Assembly (NCBI GenBank): GCA_003550275.1
Contig: QXCW01000002.1
Coordinates: 1,426,001-1,490,000, forward strand
Direction of reading: 5' to 3'
DNA from: Flavobacteriaceae bacterium MAR_2010_72
GTDB lineage: Bacteria > Bacteroidota > Bacteroidia > Flavobacteriales > Flavobacteriaceae
Length of the DNA stretch: 64,000 nucleotides
This document shows positions 1-9,744 of the stretch, piece by piece. A program made the position numbers and the translations under genes. Within the stretch, counting starts at the first letter, position 1; each line of letters begins with the position of its first letter. The notes beneath the pieces were generated by a model. The model made no database searches and had not been told where the DNA came from. It was given only the letters and a program-made list of their open reading frames with translations.

Positions 1-1251
1 TATATCCATAATGTCAATGCCGTGCTCAAAAGTTCCTATCCATAAGGTGTTCTCTTTCAGAAAAAGGCCATGTATATTATTATGTGACAAGGAGTTAGGG
101 GATAATGATGGCAGGTAATTGGTAAATATTCCTGAATCAGGATTAAATTTGTTTAGTCCAGCATCTTCGGTCCCTATCCACAAATGGCCCTGTTGGTCTG
201 AAAGAATTTCACGAACGGCGTTACCACTTATTGAATTTTCACCTAGTTTCGGAAAATATTTATTGAATTGAAAAAATTGCTTGGGGTAATAATTAATACC
301 CCCAAAGTAAGTGCCAACCCAAATCCCTCCTTCTGAATCCTTGGTTAATGCATAAACTGCATTGTCGGTTAAAGCGTAAGGATCGTTATAGTTCTTTTTT
401 AAGTATTTTGAACTCGAATCCTGTAAATTATATATGATCAACCCAGATTCTGTGGCAATCCACAATTCATGGTTATCTACTTTTAAAAAGTCCCTAACGT
501 ATACAGGGCGATCGTTTTTTAAAGGTAGTTTCTTAAATTGGCCGTTTGGGATATCATAAACAAGAGCACCATTGTTTTGGGTTCCAATGAAAATAGTTTG
601 GTCATTGATTCCAAATAGTTTACTAATTCTAATGGGAAGTTGATTTCTAGTTTCAAAATGGATTTCAATTTTGTCAAACGTTTCGGTTTCACTATGATAT
701 TTAAACAAATCGTTATTAAAACCAAGCCAAATGGTACCATCAGGTGTTTTGGTGATTTCTTCAAGATTGGTTGGTATAATATTTTTATAACTAACAGTCT
801 TTTTTGATTCAATATGATATTTGAACAAGGTTAATTCAGCGATATACCAAAGATTTCCGTCATTATCATTTTCAATATCTAGAATGGGTTTATTTATAGT
901 GCCTTCCAAAAGGCTAAAATCCTCTGTTATTTCATTGTACTTATATAATCCATTATCTGTGCCTACCCATAACTGCTCATTAAACTCGTGGAGACACTCG
1001 ATGAAGTTACTTCCTAAACTTTTACTGTTATCTGGGTCATTTTGAAAAATCTTAAAGTTATATCCATCAAATCTGTTTAATCCATCTTTTGTGCCAAACC
1101 ATAAAAAGCCCTTTTGGTCTTGGAGTGACGATAGTACTGTATTATGCGATAACCCATTTTCACTTTTGAAGTGCTTAAAATAATAGGACTGTCCCAACAA
1201 AAAATTTGACGACAGAAAGAAAATGGCCAAGTGTATAAAGTGCTTTATCAA
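1..1251 (-). CDS. Propeller-type sensor, N-terminal part (probable hybrid two-component regulator), truncated by window edge
   Basis: The frame is open for 417 codons and runs off the window start, so the C-terminal half is missing. An N-terminal signal peptide ends near LLGQ, followed by repeated two-component-regulator propeller blades such as GFLWFGTKDGLNRFDG, QLWVGTDNGLYKY and HLWIGTEDAGLNKF. This is the periplasmic sensor architecture of hybrid two-component systems (HTCS) that control polysaccharide loci in Bacteroidota; the kinase, receiver and AraC parts expected for that class lie outside the window and cannot be confirmed. No ATG is available near the start; TTG at 1251 directly before the signal peptide is the best start. 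It is divergent from susC, so it probably senses oligosaccharides released by the locus and activates it. A propeller sensor linked to a LuxR-type output is an alternative. Confidence 0.8.
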   Translation of the reverse strand, partial: MIKHFIHLAIFFLSSNFLLGQSYYFKHFKSENGLSHNTVLSSLQDQKGFLWFGTKDGLNRFDGYNFKIFQNDPDNSKSLGSNFIECLHEFNEQLWVGTDNGLYKYNEITEDFSLLEGTINKPILDIENDNDGNLWYIAELTLFKYHIESKKTVSYKNIIPTNLEEITKTPDGTIWLGFNNDLFKYHSETETFDKIEIHFETRNQLPIRISKLFGINDQTIFIGTQNNGALVYDIPNGQFKKLPLKNDRPVYVRDFLKVDNHELWIATESGLIIYNLQDSSSKYLKKNYNDPYALTDNAVYALTKDSEGGIWVGTYFGGINYYPKQFFQFNKYFPKLGENSISGNAVREILSDQQGHLWIGTEDAGLNKFNPDSGIFTNYLPSLSPNSLSHNNIHGLFLKENTLWIGTFEHGIDIMDI

Positions 1252-1338
1252 GGTTTTTAATTTGAGTTGAAATTAAAAATTAATTTGATACTTACCGTGT
1301 CATAGTTATACAAATCATATCAAAATGAGTCATATTGC

Positions 1339-1361
1339 ATTCAAAATTTTCCTTTTTGAAT
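1339..1361. promoter_or_regulatory. Inverted repeat in the divergent sensor/susC intergenic region
   Basis: ATTCAAAA (1339-1346) and TTTTGAAT (1354-1361) form a perfect 8-base inverted repeat in the 198-base gap between the divergent sensor gene and susC. It could be a binding site for the locus regulator. The region is very AT-rich, so chance is a real possibility. No clean TAnnTTTG promoter was found in this gap. Confidence 0.25.
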
Positions 1362-1449
1362 GAATTGTATAATTAATGACACTATAAATCAATTAATGTG
1401 ATTTTTTATTTGTTTCATTTGTTTATGACCATACTAAAAAATATTTCAC

Positions 1450-4400
1450 ATGAAAAAAAATGTACCAAAATTTATTAAACTAACAATTACACTTACAATT
1501 TGTCTTTTTACGTTTATAAATACTGCCCATGCGCAGAATTTATCAACTGTTAGTGGTGTTGTAAGTGACGTTGATGGAGTACCGTTACCAGGTGCTAATG
1601 TTTTAATTTCAGGAACCCAAAAGGGAACAATTACGGATTTTGATGGCAATTTTGAATTAAATGACGTGCCAGCCGATGCCGTACTTGTATTTAGTTTTGT
1701 TGGATACACAACCCAATCCATTCCATTGAATGGGCTTTCTAGAATTAATGTTACCCTTTTAGTCGACAATCTTTTAGACGAAATTGTAGTAATAGGTTAT
1801 CAATCTATTAGGAGAAGGGATTTAACGGGTGCAACATCTATTGTTGATCCTTCAAACGCAAACAAAAACATTTCTAATTCCTTGGCAGAATCCTTGCAGG
1901 GTTTGGCGGCAGGGGTAACGGTCAGAAATGGTGGACAACCCGGTCAAAATGCCCAAATTGAAATACGAGGGACTTCAAGTTTTGTAAATTCCAATCCACT
2001 GTATGTTATAGATGGTATGATTGCAGATGCTAACCAAACCATAAATAATAACGACATAGAATCTATACAGATCCTAAAGGATGGATCGGCTGCTGCCATA
2101 TATGGATCACGTGCAGCAAACGGTGTGATTATCATTACTACCAAATCTGGAAGGAAAGGACCTCTCAAAATTTCTGTTTCTGTAAATACTGGGGTGCAAA
2201 ATATACCAGAAACCTGGGATCTCATGAATAGTAGCCAATATGCTGAAATGCAAAGAACAAGTTTTACAAATTCTGGATTACCGGTGCCACCATCGGTTGG
2301 ATCAAATTTTGACCCAAATATCGATACAGATTGGCAGGATGAACTGATAAGAACAGGTAATACCATAGATTTAAATGTATCTGCATCTGGAGGAGGTGAC
2401 AATTCAAAGTATTTTATTTCAGGGAGCCATTTTGAAAATAAAGGCGTATTAATTGGCCGTTCCTTTCAAAGATCCTCATTAAGAATAAATACCGAATTTA
2501 AACGCGGTAAGGTAACCATCGGTGAAAACATTTTGATTTCAAATTCTAATACCAGGCAACCGCTAGGTTCATTTGATACAGGTAACCCATTTTTTGATAT
2601 GGCTGTTATGTTGCCAGTTCTACCTGTTCAAGGTGATAGTTTTATTAACGACCTTAACCCAGGAGGATGGGGGATTGGTAATGTCGATGCAGTAACTTTT
2701 GCTAAAAACCAAGTAGCTGTAGCTGATATTTTACGCGAAAAAGTAAATTATGCCAAGTTGGTGGGTAATGCATTTGTGAAAGTGGATATTTTGGAAAGTT
2801 TAAGCTATAAGTTTAATGTAGGGGCCGAAACTAGCTTTGATTTTTCAAAGGGTATAAGACGCAATGGGATTACACAGTTTAATGCAGCGCAAAGACCAAG
2901 TTTTATTGCTGATAATAGGTCGCGTTATGCTAGCTTTTTGATGGAGCACACCTTAAATTTTAATAAAAGCTTTGGAAATCATAATGTTAATGGGGTTGTT
3001 GGTATATCAGACCAACAAACCAGAAGGGATTTTTCATTAGCGATTAGAAGCGAAATCACCGAGCTGGGAGATCAAATTTTTACAGAAATTAATTCAACTA
3101 CAGGCATATCATCAAGTGAAGGTGCTATAACTGATGATTACCGAACCTTTGGTTATTTAGGAAGAATAAATTATGATTACGATAACACCTATTATTTAAC
3201 CTTAACAGGAAGGGTAGATCAAGACAGCCGTTTTAGTAAAGATAATAGGACTGGGTTTTTTCCTTCAATTGCTGGTTCATGGAGAATTAGCAAGGAGTCA
3301 TTCTTTAATGTTCCATGGGTAAATGATTTAAAATTGAATGCGTCCTATGGAGAATTGGGGATTGTTACCTTGGGCTCTTTTGATTGGCAAGGAACTATAA
3401 ACAATAATACAAGAGCTATTTTGGGTGGTGCTCCACAAGTGGGGTCATACCAAGCCTCTTTGGTAAATCCAGATTTAAGATGGGAAAATAGGCAAACCCA
3501 AAATTTCGGTTTAGAGACAACGCTTTTTGATAATAGTGTTAAAGTTGGTTTGGCGTATTACAACTCATTGTCAAAAGACGCCTTGATAACTAATTTACCT
3601 ATTGCCATTTACCTTGGAAATTTAGGAGGAACACCTCCGGTAAACGCTGGTTCTATTAGAAATAAAGGCTTCGAATTTGAAGCCAGCTATAAAAACACAG
3701 ATAATGAAATAAAGTGGAACCTCGGTTTTAATTTAACAACGATTAAAAACCGTGTTGAAAGCGTAGGAAATCAAGGGGAAGGCATAGATTATATTCAAAC
3801 AGACCTAACAAGATCAAAAGTAGGGCAACCGTTGGGTCAATGGTATCTTTTAAAAACAGATGGCATTTTTCAAAGTCAAGCAGAAATCGATGCTCATGCT
3901 CTAAATGGCAATCCTATACAACCATTTGCACAGCCTGGAGATATACGATTTGTAGATGTCAATGGAGATGGTAGCATAACAGATGAAGATAGAGATTTTA
4001 GCGGTTCATCACCTTGGCCAACCCTTCAAACGGGCTTACAGTTTGGAGCCAATTACAAAAATTTCGACTTAAGTATGCAATTTGTAGGAATCTTTGGAAA
4101 TGAAATTTTTAACAGTGTGAGATCTGTGTTGGATTCTTATCAAAACACAAACTTCAGAAGTGACATCAACCCATGGACTCCAAACAATACCAATACTAGT
4201 GATCCACGAATTGGGGTAGCAACAAACGATCAAGGCTTGGTAGATAATGCAAGGTTTAGTTCTGATCGTTGGTTGGAAAATGGCTCTTATGTTCGATTGA
4301 GAAACATCCAACTGGGCTATAATTTTGGGGATTCTGTTTTAGAAAAATTAAAAATGTCAAGTTTACGCATTTATGCCAGCGGTCAAAATGTGTTTACAAT

Positions 4401-4521
4401 CACCGATTATTCTGGTCTTGATCCCGATGTTCAGGGCAATGGGATAATGGAAAGAGGTGTTGATAGTGGTAATTGGCCTTCAAGTAGAATTTTTTCATTT
4501 GGAATTAATTTAGAATTTTAA
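1450..4521 (+). CDS. SusC-like TonB-dependent outer-membrane receptor
   Basis: This 1023-residue protein is the outer-membrane importer that takes up glycan fragments using TonB energy. A signal peptide (about residues 1-28) is followed by a carboxypeptidase-D-like beta-sandwich (VSDVDGVPLPGANVLISG, about 35-105), then the plug with the DEIVVIGY junction and the SusC signature GSAAAIYGSRAANGVIII near residue 220. The rest is a 22-strand-type barrel ending in NLEF, with the terminal Phe typical of barrel proteins. The length is normal for SusC. susD begins 18 bases downstream, so the two form a transporter pair. The start ATG at 1450 places the signal peptide correctly. Expression is likely controlled by the divergent sensor. 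The exact substrate cannot be read from the protein. Confidence 0.97.
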   Translation: MKKNVPKFIKLTITLTICLFTFINTAHAQNLSTVSGVVSDVDGVPLPGANVLISGTQKGTITDFDGNFELNDVPADAVLVFSFVGYTTQSIPLNGLSRINVTLLVDNLLDEIVVIGYQSIRRRDLTGATSIVDPSNANKNISNSLAESLQGLAAGVTVRNGGQPGQNAQIEIRGTSSFVNSNPLYVIDGMIADANQTINNNDIESIQILKDGSAAAIYGSRAANGVIIITTKSGRKGPLKISVSVNTGVQNIPETWDLMNSSQYAEMQRTSFTNSGLPVPPSVGSNFDPNIDTDWQDELIRTGNTIDLNVSASGGGDNSKYFISGSHFENKGVLIGRSFQRSSLRINTEFKRGKVTIGENILISNSNTRQPLGSFDTGNPFFDMAVMLPVLPVQGDSFINDLNPGGWGIGNVDAVTFAKNQVAVADILREKVNYAKLVGNAFVKVDILESLSYKFNVGAETSFDFSKGIRRNGITQFNAAQRPSFIADNRSRYASFLMEHTLNFNKSFGNHNVNGVVGISDQQTRRDFSLAIRSEITELGDQIFTEINSTTGISSSEGAITDDYRTFGYLGRINYDYDNTYYLTLTGRVDQDSRFSKDNRTGFFPSIAGSWRISKESFFNVPWVNDLKLNASYGELGIVTLGSFDWQGTINNNTRAILGGAPQVGSYQASLVNPDLRWENRQTQNFGLETTLFDNSVKVGLAYYNSLSKDALITNLPIAIYLGNLGGTPPVNAGSIRNKGFEFEASYKNTDNEIKWNLGFNLTTIKNRVESVGNQGEGIDYIQTDLTRSKVGQPLGQWYLLKTDGIFQSQAEIDAHALNGNPIQPFAQPGDIRFVDVNGDGSITDEDRDFSGSSPWPTLQTGLQFGANYKNFDLSMQFVGIFGNEIFNSVRSVLDSYQNTNFRSDINPWTPNNTNTSDPRIGVATNDQGLVDNARFSSDRWLENGSYVRLRNIQLGYNFGDSVLEKLKMSSLRIYASGQNVFTITDYSGLDPDVQGNGIMERGVDSGNWPSSRIFSFGINLEF

Positions 4522-4539
4522 ATCTTAAAAAAAAGTATC

Positions 4540-6051
4540 ATGAAAAATATATTCATAGTATTTATACTAGCAACTTTTTTCTTCTCTTGTGAAGATGAAT
4601 TAGATATCGTCAATCCTAACGAAGTGACCAACGAAAGCTTTTGGTTAAACGAAGCAGATGCCATAAAAGGAGTTAATGCTTGCTATAGTACCTTACATAG
4701 AGGCGGATTTTCAAGATGGCAACCTATGTTATATGATTTGAGAAGCGATGTAGGGGCAAGTTATAGTCCTTGGAGTGAATTGGCAAATGCCTTAAACAAT
4801 TTCATTCAGCCAAATTCAAACTTTGGACCTGTGGTTGATGTGTATTTTGACAATTATGTTGGGATAAACAGGGCAAATCAAGTTATTGCAAATGTTCCGA
4901 ACATTGATATGGATAACAATTTAAAGGAAAGAATTTTAGGTGAAGCCTACTTTTTTAGAGGTATGCACTATTATCATTTAGCCAGCTTGTGGGGTAATGT
5001 GGTTCTACAATTAGAACCATCCAAGCCAACAGATTTGCCAGCCAATTCTACCGAAGCCGAAGTCTGGAATCAAGTAATAAGTGATTTAACAGAAGCTTCT
5101 AATAGGCTTCCTGACCTTTACCCTAATGCAAGTGATTTAGGAAGAATTACTAAAGGTGGGGCACTGGCACTTTTGGGTAAAGCATATATGCAAATTCAAG
5201 ATTATGCTTCTGCTAAAACAGCTTTAGATTATATCGTTACTGGTGCTGGAGCAAGTAATTATGATTTAGTGGCGGATTATTATGATAATTTTAAAATTAC
5301 AACAGAATTTAATACTGAATCAGTTATTGAATGGAGCTATATCGAAAACCCAACCGAGGGTACCGATAATGATGTACAAACTGCAAATCACAACTACGGA
5401 ACCTCAATTGGTCAGTTTTATGGGCCTCCAGGTGTTGGCTTTACTGATGCAGAAGCGTTAAGATGGGTTGTTGGTGAATTTGAAATTGAAAGAACGGTTT
5501 CAGACGAGAGGGATCCAAGATTGCCAGTAACATTTCTTTATGACTTTACCAACGAAGCTGGCCCATCTGCAACAATGGTTTATGGTGAAACATTTGAGCA
5601 AAGATATGGAAGCAGTAATAGGGTTTTCTTTAGAAAATTTTTACATGATCATGCCAGAAATTTTGAAGGATTCAGAGGCATCAACAACTATAGATTTATT
5701 AGATATGCCGATGTACTTTTAATGTATGCCGAGTGCTTAAATGCAACAGGCGGTACTAATGATGCCTATCAATATGTTAATAGAGTTAGGTCTAGAGCAG
5801 GTCTTGCAGCCTTACCAACCGGAATGTCTCAAACAGAGTTTTTGGATCAAATCAAACACGAACGACTGTTGGAATTAACGGGTGAAGGTCACCGATTTAA
5901 TGACTTGAGGCGATGGGGAGATCTTGGACCAACATTGATTAATAGAGATCCAGCATTCAATAATTTTCAAATTGGCAAACATGAATTGCTGCCAATTCCA
6001 CAAAGAGATTTAGATATAAACCCAAACATGAGCCAGAACCCTAATTGGTAA
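4540..6051 (+). CDS. SusD/RagB-family glycan-binding lipoprotein
   Basis: The 503-residue protein is the surface glycan-binding partner that caps the SusC barrel. The leader MKNIFIVFILATFFFSC ends in a lipobox cysteine at residue 17, followed by acidic EDE, which resembles the surface lipoprotein export signal of Bacteroidota. The SusD helical TPR scaffold is visible (ILGEAYFFRGMHYYHLASLWG near residue 145), and the C-terminal RagB/SusD part shows IRYADVLLMYAECLN and ELTGEGHRFNDLRRWG, both strong family signatures. It sits directly after susC in the same operon. Homology is secure; ligand specificity is not visible. Confidence 0.96.
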   Translation: MKNIFIVFILATFFFSCEDELDIVNPNEVTNESFWLNEADAIKGVNACYSTLHRGGFSRWQPMLYDLRSDVGASYSPWSELANALNNFIQPNSNFGPVVDVYFDNYVGINRANQVIANVPNIDMDNNLKERILGEAYFFRGMHYYHLASLWGNVVLQLEPSKPTDLPANSTEAEVWNQVISDLTEASNRLPDLYPNASDLGRITKGGALALLGKAYMQIQDYASAKTALDYIVTGAGASNYDLVADYYDNFKITTEFNTESVIEWSYIENPTEGTDNDVQTANHNYGTSIGQFYGPPGVGFTDAEALRWVVGEFEIERTVSDERDPRLPVTFLYDFTNEAGPSATMVYGETFEQRYGSSNRVFFRKFLHDHARNFEGFRGINNYRFIRYADVLLMYAECLNATGGTNDAYQYVNRVRSRAGLAALPTGMSQTEFLDQIKHERLLELTGEGHRFNDLRRWGDLGPTLINRDPAFNNFQIGKHELLPIPQRDLDINPNMSQNPNW

Positions 6052-6119
6052 GCTAGTGCTCATGGTAAATAATGTAGATAGATCAACGTATAATTAAAGT
6101 TAAAAATTAAGGGTTTATT

Positions 6120-7211
6120 ATGCCAAATTTAAAGTTCAAAAAACAATTAAGTATTTTTATAACAGCGTGTTTAGTATGTTCATGTACATCTTGCGGTAAA
6201 GATGCTACTGATGATCAACCGTCAGTTGTAGATCCACCAATTGACCCGCCTGTTACTACAACAACCTTTAAAAATCCAATTTTGGATTCAGGGCCAGATC
6301 CTTGGGTGTATAAAAATGGCAATGAATATATCGTTACCTATACTACAGGGGATAATATTACCTTAATTAAAACAGAAAAAATGTCCCAGCTTAAAGAGGG
6401 GACTAAAAAAATAGTTTGGACACCGCCCGCCACTGGTTTTAATTCAAAGGAAATTTGGGCGCCAGAAATACATAGGATAAATGGTGTCTGGTATATATAC
6501 TATGCAGCAAGTGATGGCGATAATGTGAACCACAAGATGTGGGTTCTGGAAAACACAGCTCAAGACCCATTGCAAGGCGCATGGGTAGATAAAGGCGAAT
6601 TGGAACTTCCTGATGATAAATGGGCAATAGATGGGACTCCCTTTGAGATAAATGGACAATATTATTTTGCATGGTCTGGATGGGAAGGAGACGTAAATGT
6701 CGCCCAGAATATTTACATCGCTAAAATGGAAAGTCCATTGATTGTGAATGGAGAAAGGGTTCGATTATTAAAACCAGTAGACTCTTGGGAAACCAATGGC
6801 ACGAATCCTCAAGTAACCGAAGGTCCTCAATTTTTATTAAGGAACGAAAAAGCATTTTTGTTCTATTCGGCTGGAGGTTGCTGGACCAATGGATATTCCA
6901 TTGGTGCAATTGTTATGGATGTCAGTTCGAACCCCATGGAAGCAAATTCATGGGTGAGATTAGCTAATAACCCATTGTTTGTAACCAATACTACGGGAAA
7001 TGCCTTTGGTCCCGGGCACAATTCCTTTTTTAAATCTCCAGATAATGAAGAAGATTGGATTTTATACCATGCAAATCCGCAACCAAATCAAGGCTGTGGC
7101 GGAGCCAGATCTATTCGCATGCAAAAAATATCATGGAGTAATGACAATATACCAATTTTGGGTAGTCCAGAGCCTTTAATTAAGGCTTTAGATAAACCAA
7201 GTGGAGAATAA
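6120..7211 (+). CDS. GH43 glycoside hydrolase, probable alpha-L-arabinofuranosidase type, lipoprotein
   Basis: This is a 363-residue five-bladed-propeller hydrolase of family GH43. The N-terminal 25 residues form a hydrophobic leader with a cluster of cysteines (residues 20-25), suggesting lipidation, then a Pro/Thr-rich linker. The three expected acidic residues are present: Asp60 (SGPDPWVY, general base), Asp171 (WAIDGTPF, pKa modulator) and Glu234 (VTEGPQFLL, general acid). GPGHNSF near the end is also typical. The pattern of IYIAKM, the TEGP block and the late GHNSF resembles exo-acting arabinofuranosidases in GH43, but beta-xylosidase or galactan activity cannot be excluded. It lies 68 bases after susD in the locus operon. 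Confidence 0.9.
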   Translation: MPNLKFKKQLSIFITACLVCSCTSCGKDATDDQPSVVDPPIDPPVTTTTFKNPILDSGPDPWVYKNGNEYIVTYTTGDNITLIKTEKMSQLKEGTKKIVWTPPATGFNSKEIWAPEIHRINGVWYIYYAASDGDNVNHKMWVLENTAQDPLQGAWVDKGELELPDDKWAIDGTPFEINGQYYFAWSGWEGDVNVAQNIYIAKMESPLIVNGERVRLLKPVDSWETNGTNPQVTEGPQFLLRNEKAFLFYSAGGCWTNGYSIGAIVMDVSSNPMEANSWVRLANNPLFVTNTTGNAFGPGHNSFFKSPDNEEDWILYHANPQPNQGCGGARSIRMQKISWSNDNIPILGSPEPLIKALDKPSGE

Positions 7212-7228
7212 ATGGGTGCTGTAATCAA

Positions 7229-7355
7229 CAAACAACAGTTTGTTGCCCAATGCCAAAACGTAATAGTTCTAAAGGCATAAAAATTTAGTGAATAATAGAT
7301 TATTTTGAGTTAGTCTTTTTTTGGATAACTACCTAGCCTGATTTAGGTTAGGTAG
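7229..7355 (+). other. Two stem-loops in the gap between GH43 and the GH-A hydrolase
   Basis: The 243-base gap holds two hairpins: CAACAAAC/GTTTGTTG around a 4-base loop near 7229-7248, and CTACCTAGCCT (7329-7339) with AGGTTAGGTAG (7345-7355), which pairs fully if one G-U is allowed. Neither is followed by a clean T-run, so they are not convincing terminators. They may mark RNA processing or stabilise the upstream susCD mRNA. No small ORF with a recognisable product was seen here. Confidence 0.4.
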
Positions 7356-7454
7356 AAATCCTTAAAAACAGGTATATATCAAATAATTATGAAACCAAAT
7401 AATGAATGGGAGTGAATTTAAAGGCCATTCAAAACATTATAAATTTTAGTCAAA

Positions 7455-8522
7455 ATGAAGAAAAATATAATTTTATTGCTTACTGTAGTGTTGGTAATCA
7501 CTGTGGGATATTCCCAAGTTGAACAGATTGTATCCAAAAACAAATGGTCTATCGAAAAAGCAAATAATTGGTATGATAGTCATAAGTGGATAACAGGTGC
7601 AAATTTTAATCCAAGTACGGCAATCAATCAATTGGAGATGTGGCAGGCCGATACCTTTGACCCAGAGACCATTGATAGGGAATTAGGTTATGCCGAAAGC
7701 ATTGGTTTCAATACTATGCGTGTTTACCTTCATAGTCTTGCTTATAAAGCAGATCCAGAAGGCTTTAAAAACCGTATGAAAACCTATCTTCAAATAGCAG
7801 ATTCACATAAAATCAAAACTATTTTTGTGATTTTTGACGATGTTTGGGGAGCCACACCTAAAATGGGCAAGCAACCAGAGCCAAAACCGGGAGTTCATAA
7901 TTCGGGTTGGGTCCAAGATCCCGGTGACCCAGCATCAAAAGAATTAAAAAATTTCCCAGAGCTAAAGGTGTATGTTCAGGACATCATCAAAGAATTTGCC
8001 AATGATGATCGCGTTCTCATGTGGGATTTATATAATGAACCTGGAAACAGCGGAAAATTGACCACTTCCATGCCGCTTCTCAAAGCGGTTTTTGAGTGGA
8101 GTCGTGAAATAAATCCCAGCCAGCCCCTAACGGTTGGTTTATGGTCATGGGGATTTCAAGAACTCAATGCATTTCAAGCCATTAATTCAGACATTATTAC
8201 CTATCATCATTATGGAGAGCCTGAAGATCATCAGCTTGTAATCAATTTATTAAAGTCTCATGCCAGACCAATGGTGTGTACCGAATACATGGCTAGGACA
8301 AGAAACAATCGTTTTTCAAATACATTGCCGCTGTTAAAAAAAGAAAAGGTTGGAGCTATTAACTGGGGCTTGGTTGCTGGCAAATCCAACACAATATACC
8401 AATGGGATACACCAATCCCGAGTGGTGAAGAACCAATAGAATGGTTTCACGATATTTTTAGAAAAGATGGGACTCCTTATCGTCAGGATGAGGTAGATCT
8501 GATTAAAAAATTGAACAATTAA
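7455..8522 (+). CDS. Clan GH-A (GH5-like) glycoside hydrolase, secreted
   Basis: This 355-residue enzyme has a signal peptide ending near TVGYSQ and a TIM-barrel domain. Two glutamates fit the clan GH-A pair: Glu195 in DLYNEPGN (acid/base, with Asn before it) and Glu277 in VCTEYMAR (nucleophile, end of beta-7). The segment NFNPSTAINQLEMWQ followed by TIDRELGYAESIGFNTMRVY is typical of a Bacteroidota group often labelled 1,4-beta-xylanase by automated annotation. I cannot assign a CAZy family with certainty, and the activity could be on a galactoside- or xyloside-containing backbone. It sits between two GH43 genes, so it probably attacks the same glycan. The start ATG at 7455 gives a well-formed signal peptide. 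Confidence 0.8.
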   Translation: MKKNIILLLTVVLVITVGYSQVEQIVSKNKWSIEKANNWYDSHKWITGANFNPSTAINQLEMWQADTFDPETIDRELGYAESIGFNTMRVYLHSLAYKADPEGFKNRMKTYLQIADSHKIKTIFVIFDDVWGATPKMGKQPEPKPGVHNSGWVQDPGDPASKELKNFPELKVYVQDIIKEFANDDRVLMWDLYNEPGNSGKLTTSMPLLKAVFEWSREINPSQPLTVGLWSWGFQELNAFQAINSDIITYHHYGEPEDHQLVINLLKSHARPMVCTEYMARTRNNRFSNTLPLLKKEKVGAINWGLVAGKSNTIYQWDTPIPSGEEPIEWFHDIFRKDGTPYRQDEVDLIKKLNN

Positions 8523-8577
8523 TTTTAAAGCCGTAACATTTATAACCCAAACTTTATGGGTTTTAACTTAAAAAGAC

Positions 8578-9726
8578 ATGAAATATACATCGCTTTTAAA
8601 AAATGTTAGTTTATGCTTGTTGGTTATTACAATGTCGTGCATAAATAAAAACAAGGATAAAAAAGAGTCTACATCAAATGAAGTCGTTGAGTATCAAAAC
8701 CCTTTGGAGGTAAAGTTTGGTGATCCCTACATATTAGATAACGGTGATGGCACCTTTTATATGTATGGAACGGGCGGTGGAGCAATAGATGGATTTTCAG
8801 TCTATTCTTCAACTAACTTGGCGGACTGGAAATATGAAAATCAAGTATATCATGGGAATACTTCTGAAAGTTGGTGTATAAGTGCATTTTGGGCACCCGA
8901 AGTCTACAAATTCAATGAAAAGTATTACCTGTTTTATAGCGCCAATTGGAGGCATAATCCTAACAATGAAGAAGAAAACTTCCATATCGGAGTTGCGGTT
9001 TCAGATAAACCTACAGGTCCGTTTAAGGATATTAAAAACCAACCCTTATTTGAACCTGGTTATCCAATAATTGATGCCAACGTTTTCAAGGATACGGATG
9101 GTAAATACTATTTATATTATTCAAGGGCTTGTTATAAACATCCTGTTGAAAGTGAAATTGCCGACTGGGCTAAAGAAAATGGATTATTTGATGAAATCGA
9201 AGAAAGCTGGGTATATGGCGTAGAGTTGAGCCCTGATTTTGAATCGGTTATTGGTGAACCTGTTTTACTATTACGGCCTCCTCTAAAAATGGACGACAAA
9301 AATGCTGAATGGGAAAGTAGGTCGGTTACATCAAAAGAAATTAACAGGCGTTGGACGGAAGGTTCCTTTACCTTCAAAAAAAATGACACTTACTACATAA
9401 TGTATTCCGCAAATTATTATGCTGGTGAAAACTATGCGGTTGGTTATGCGACTTCCAATTCGCCATTGGGACCCTTTGCCAAATCAGAAAATAACCCCAT
9501 TTTAGAGAAGAACACCCAAAAAGGAGGTGATGTTACTGGAACGGGCCATAACAGTGTATTATTTTTTGATAATATTGATAAAATGTACTGCGTGTACCAC
9601 GGAAGGACTACCAAAACAGGGGAAGAACGTGTAGTATTTATTGATGAAATGCAAATTATGGAAGATGGAACTATACAAGTATTGGGGCCTTCTACAACAC
9701 CAAAAAAACTTAAACTACCACACTAA
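8578..9726 (+). CDS. GH43 glycoside hydrolase, lipoprotein
   Basis: This 382-residue protein is a second GH43 enzyme, clearly different in sequence from the one at 6120. The leader ends VITMSC at residue 21, a weak but plausible lipobox, followed by a Lys-rich stretch. Catalytic residues fit GH43: Asp49 (KFGDPYIL), Asp166 (IIDANVFKD) and Glu261 (RRWTEGSFTF). FWAPEVYKF and GTGHNSVLFF are family hallmarks. It contains an extra segment (about residues 183-250, with WAKENGLFDEIEESW) between the second and third catalytic blades. Substrate specificity is open: arabinofuranosidase, xylosidase or exo-galactanase. It is in the same run of plus-strand genes as the SusCD pair. Confidence 0.88.
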   Translation: MKYTSLLKNVSLCLLVITMSCINKNKDKKESTSNEVVEYQNPLEVKFGDPYILDNGDGTFYMYGTGGGAIDGFSVYSSTNLADWKYENQVYHGNTSESWCISAFWAPEVYKFNEKYYLFYSANWRHNPNNEEENFHIGVAVSDKPTGPFKDIKNQPLFEPGYPIIDANVFKDTDGKYYLYYSRACYKHPVESEIADWAKENGLFDEIEESWVYGVELSPDFESVIGEPVLLLRPPLKMDDKNAEWESRSVTSKEINRRWTEGSFTFKKNDTYYIMYSANYYAGENYAVGYATSNSPLGPFAKSENNPILEKNTQKGGDVTGTGHNSVLFFDNIDKMYCVYHGRTTKTGEERVVFIDEMQIMEDGTIQVLGPSTTPKKLKLPH

Positions 9727-9744
9727 TTTGTTGAAATTAAAGCA

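Noticed and set aside
519-812. 97-codon minus-strand ORF in another frame of the propeller sensor
   Set aside because: It overlaps the sensor frame, which shows repeated propeller motifs; the other frame has none.
1944-2402. 152-codon antisense ORF inside susC
   Set aside because: It lies wholly within a clear SusC coding frame, has no recognisable domain and arises from codon bias on the opposite strand.
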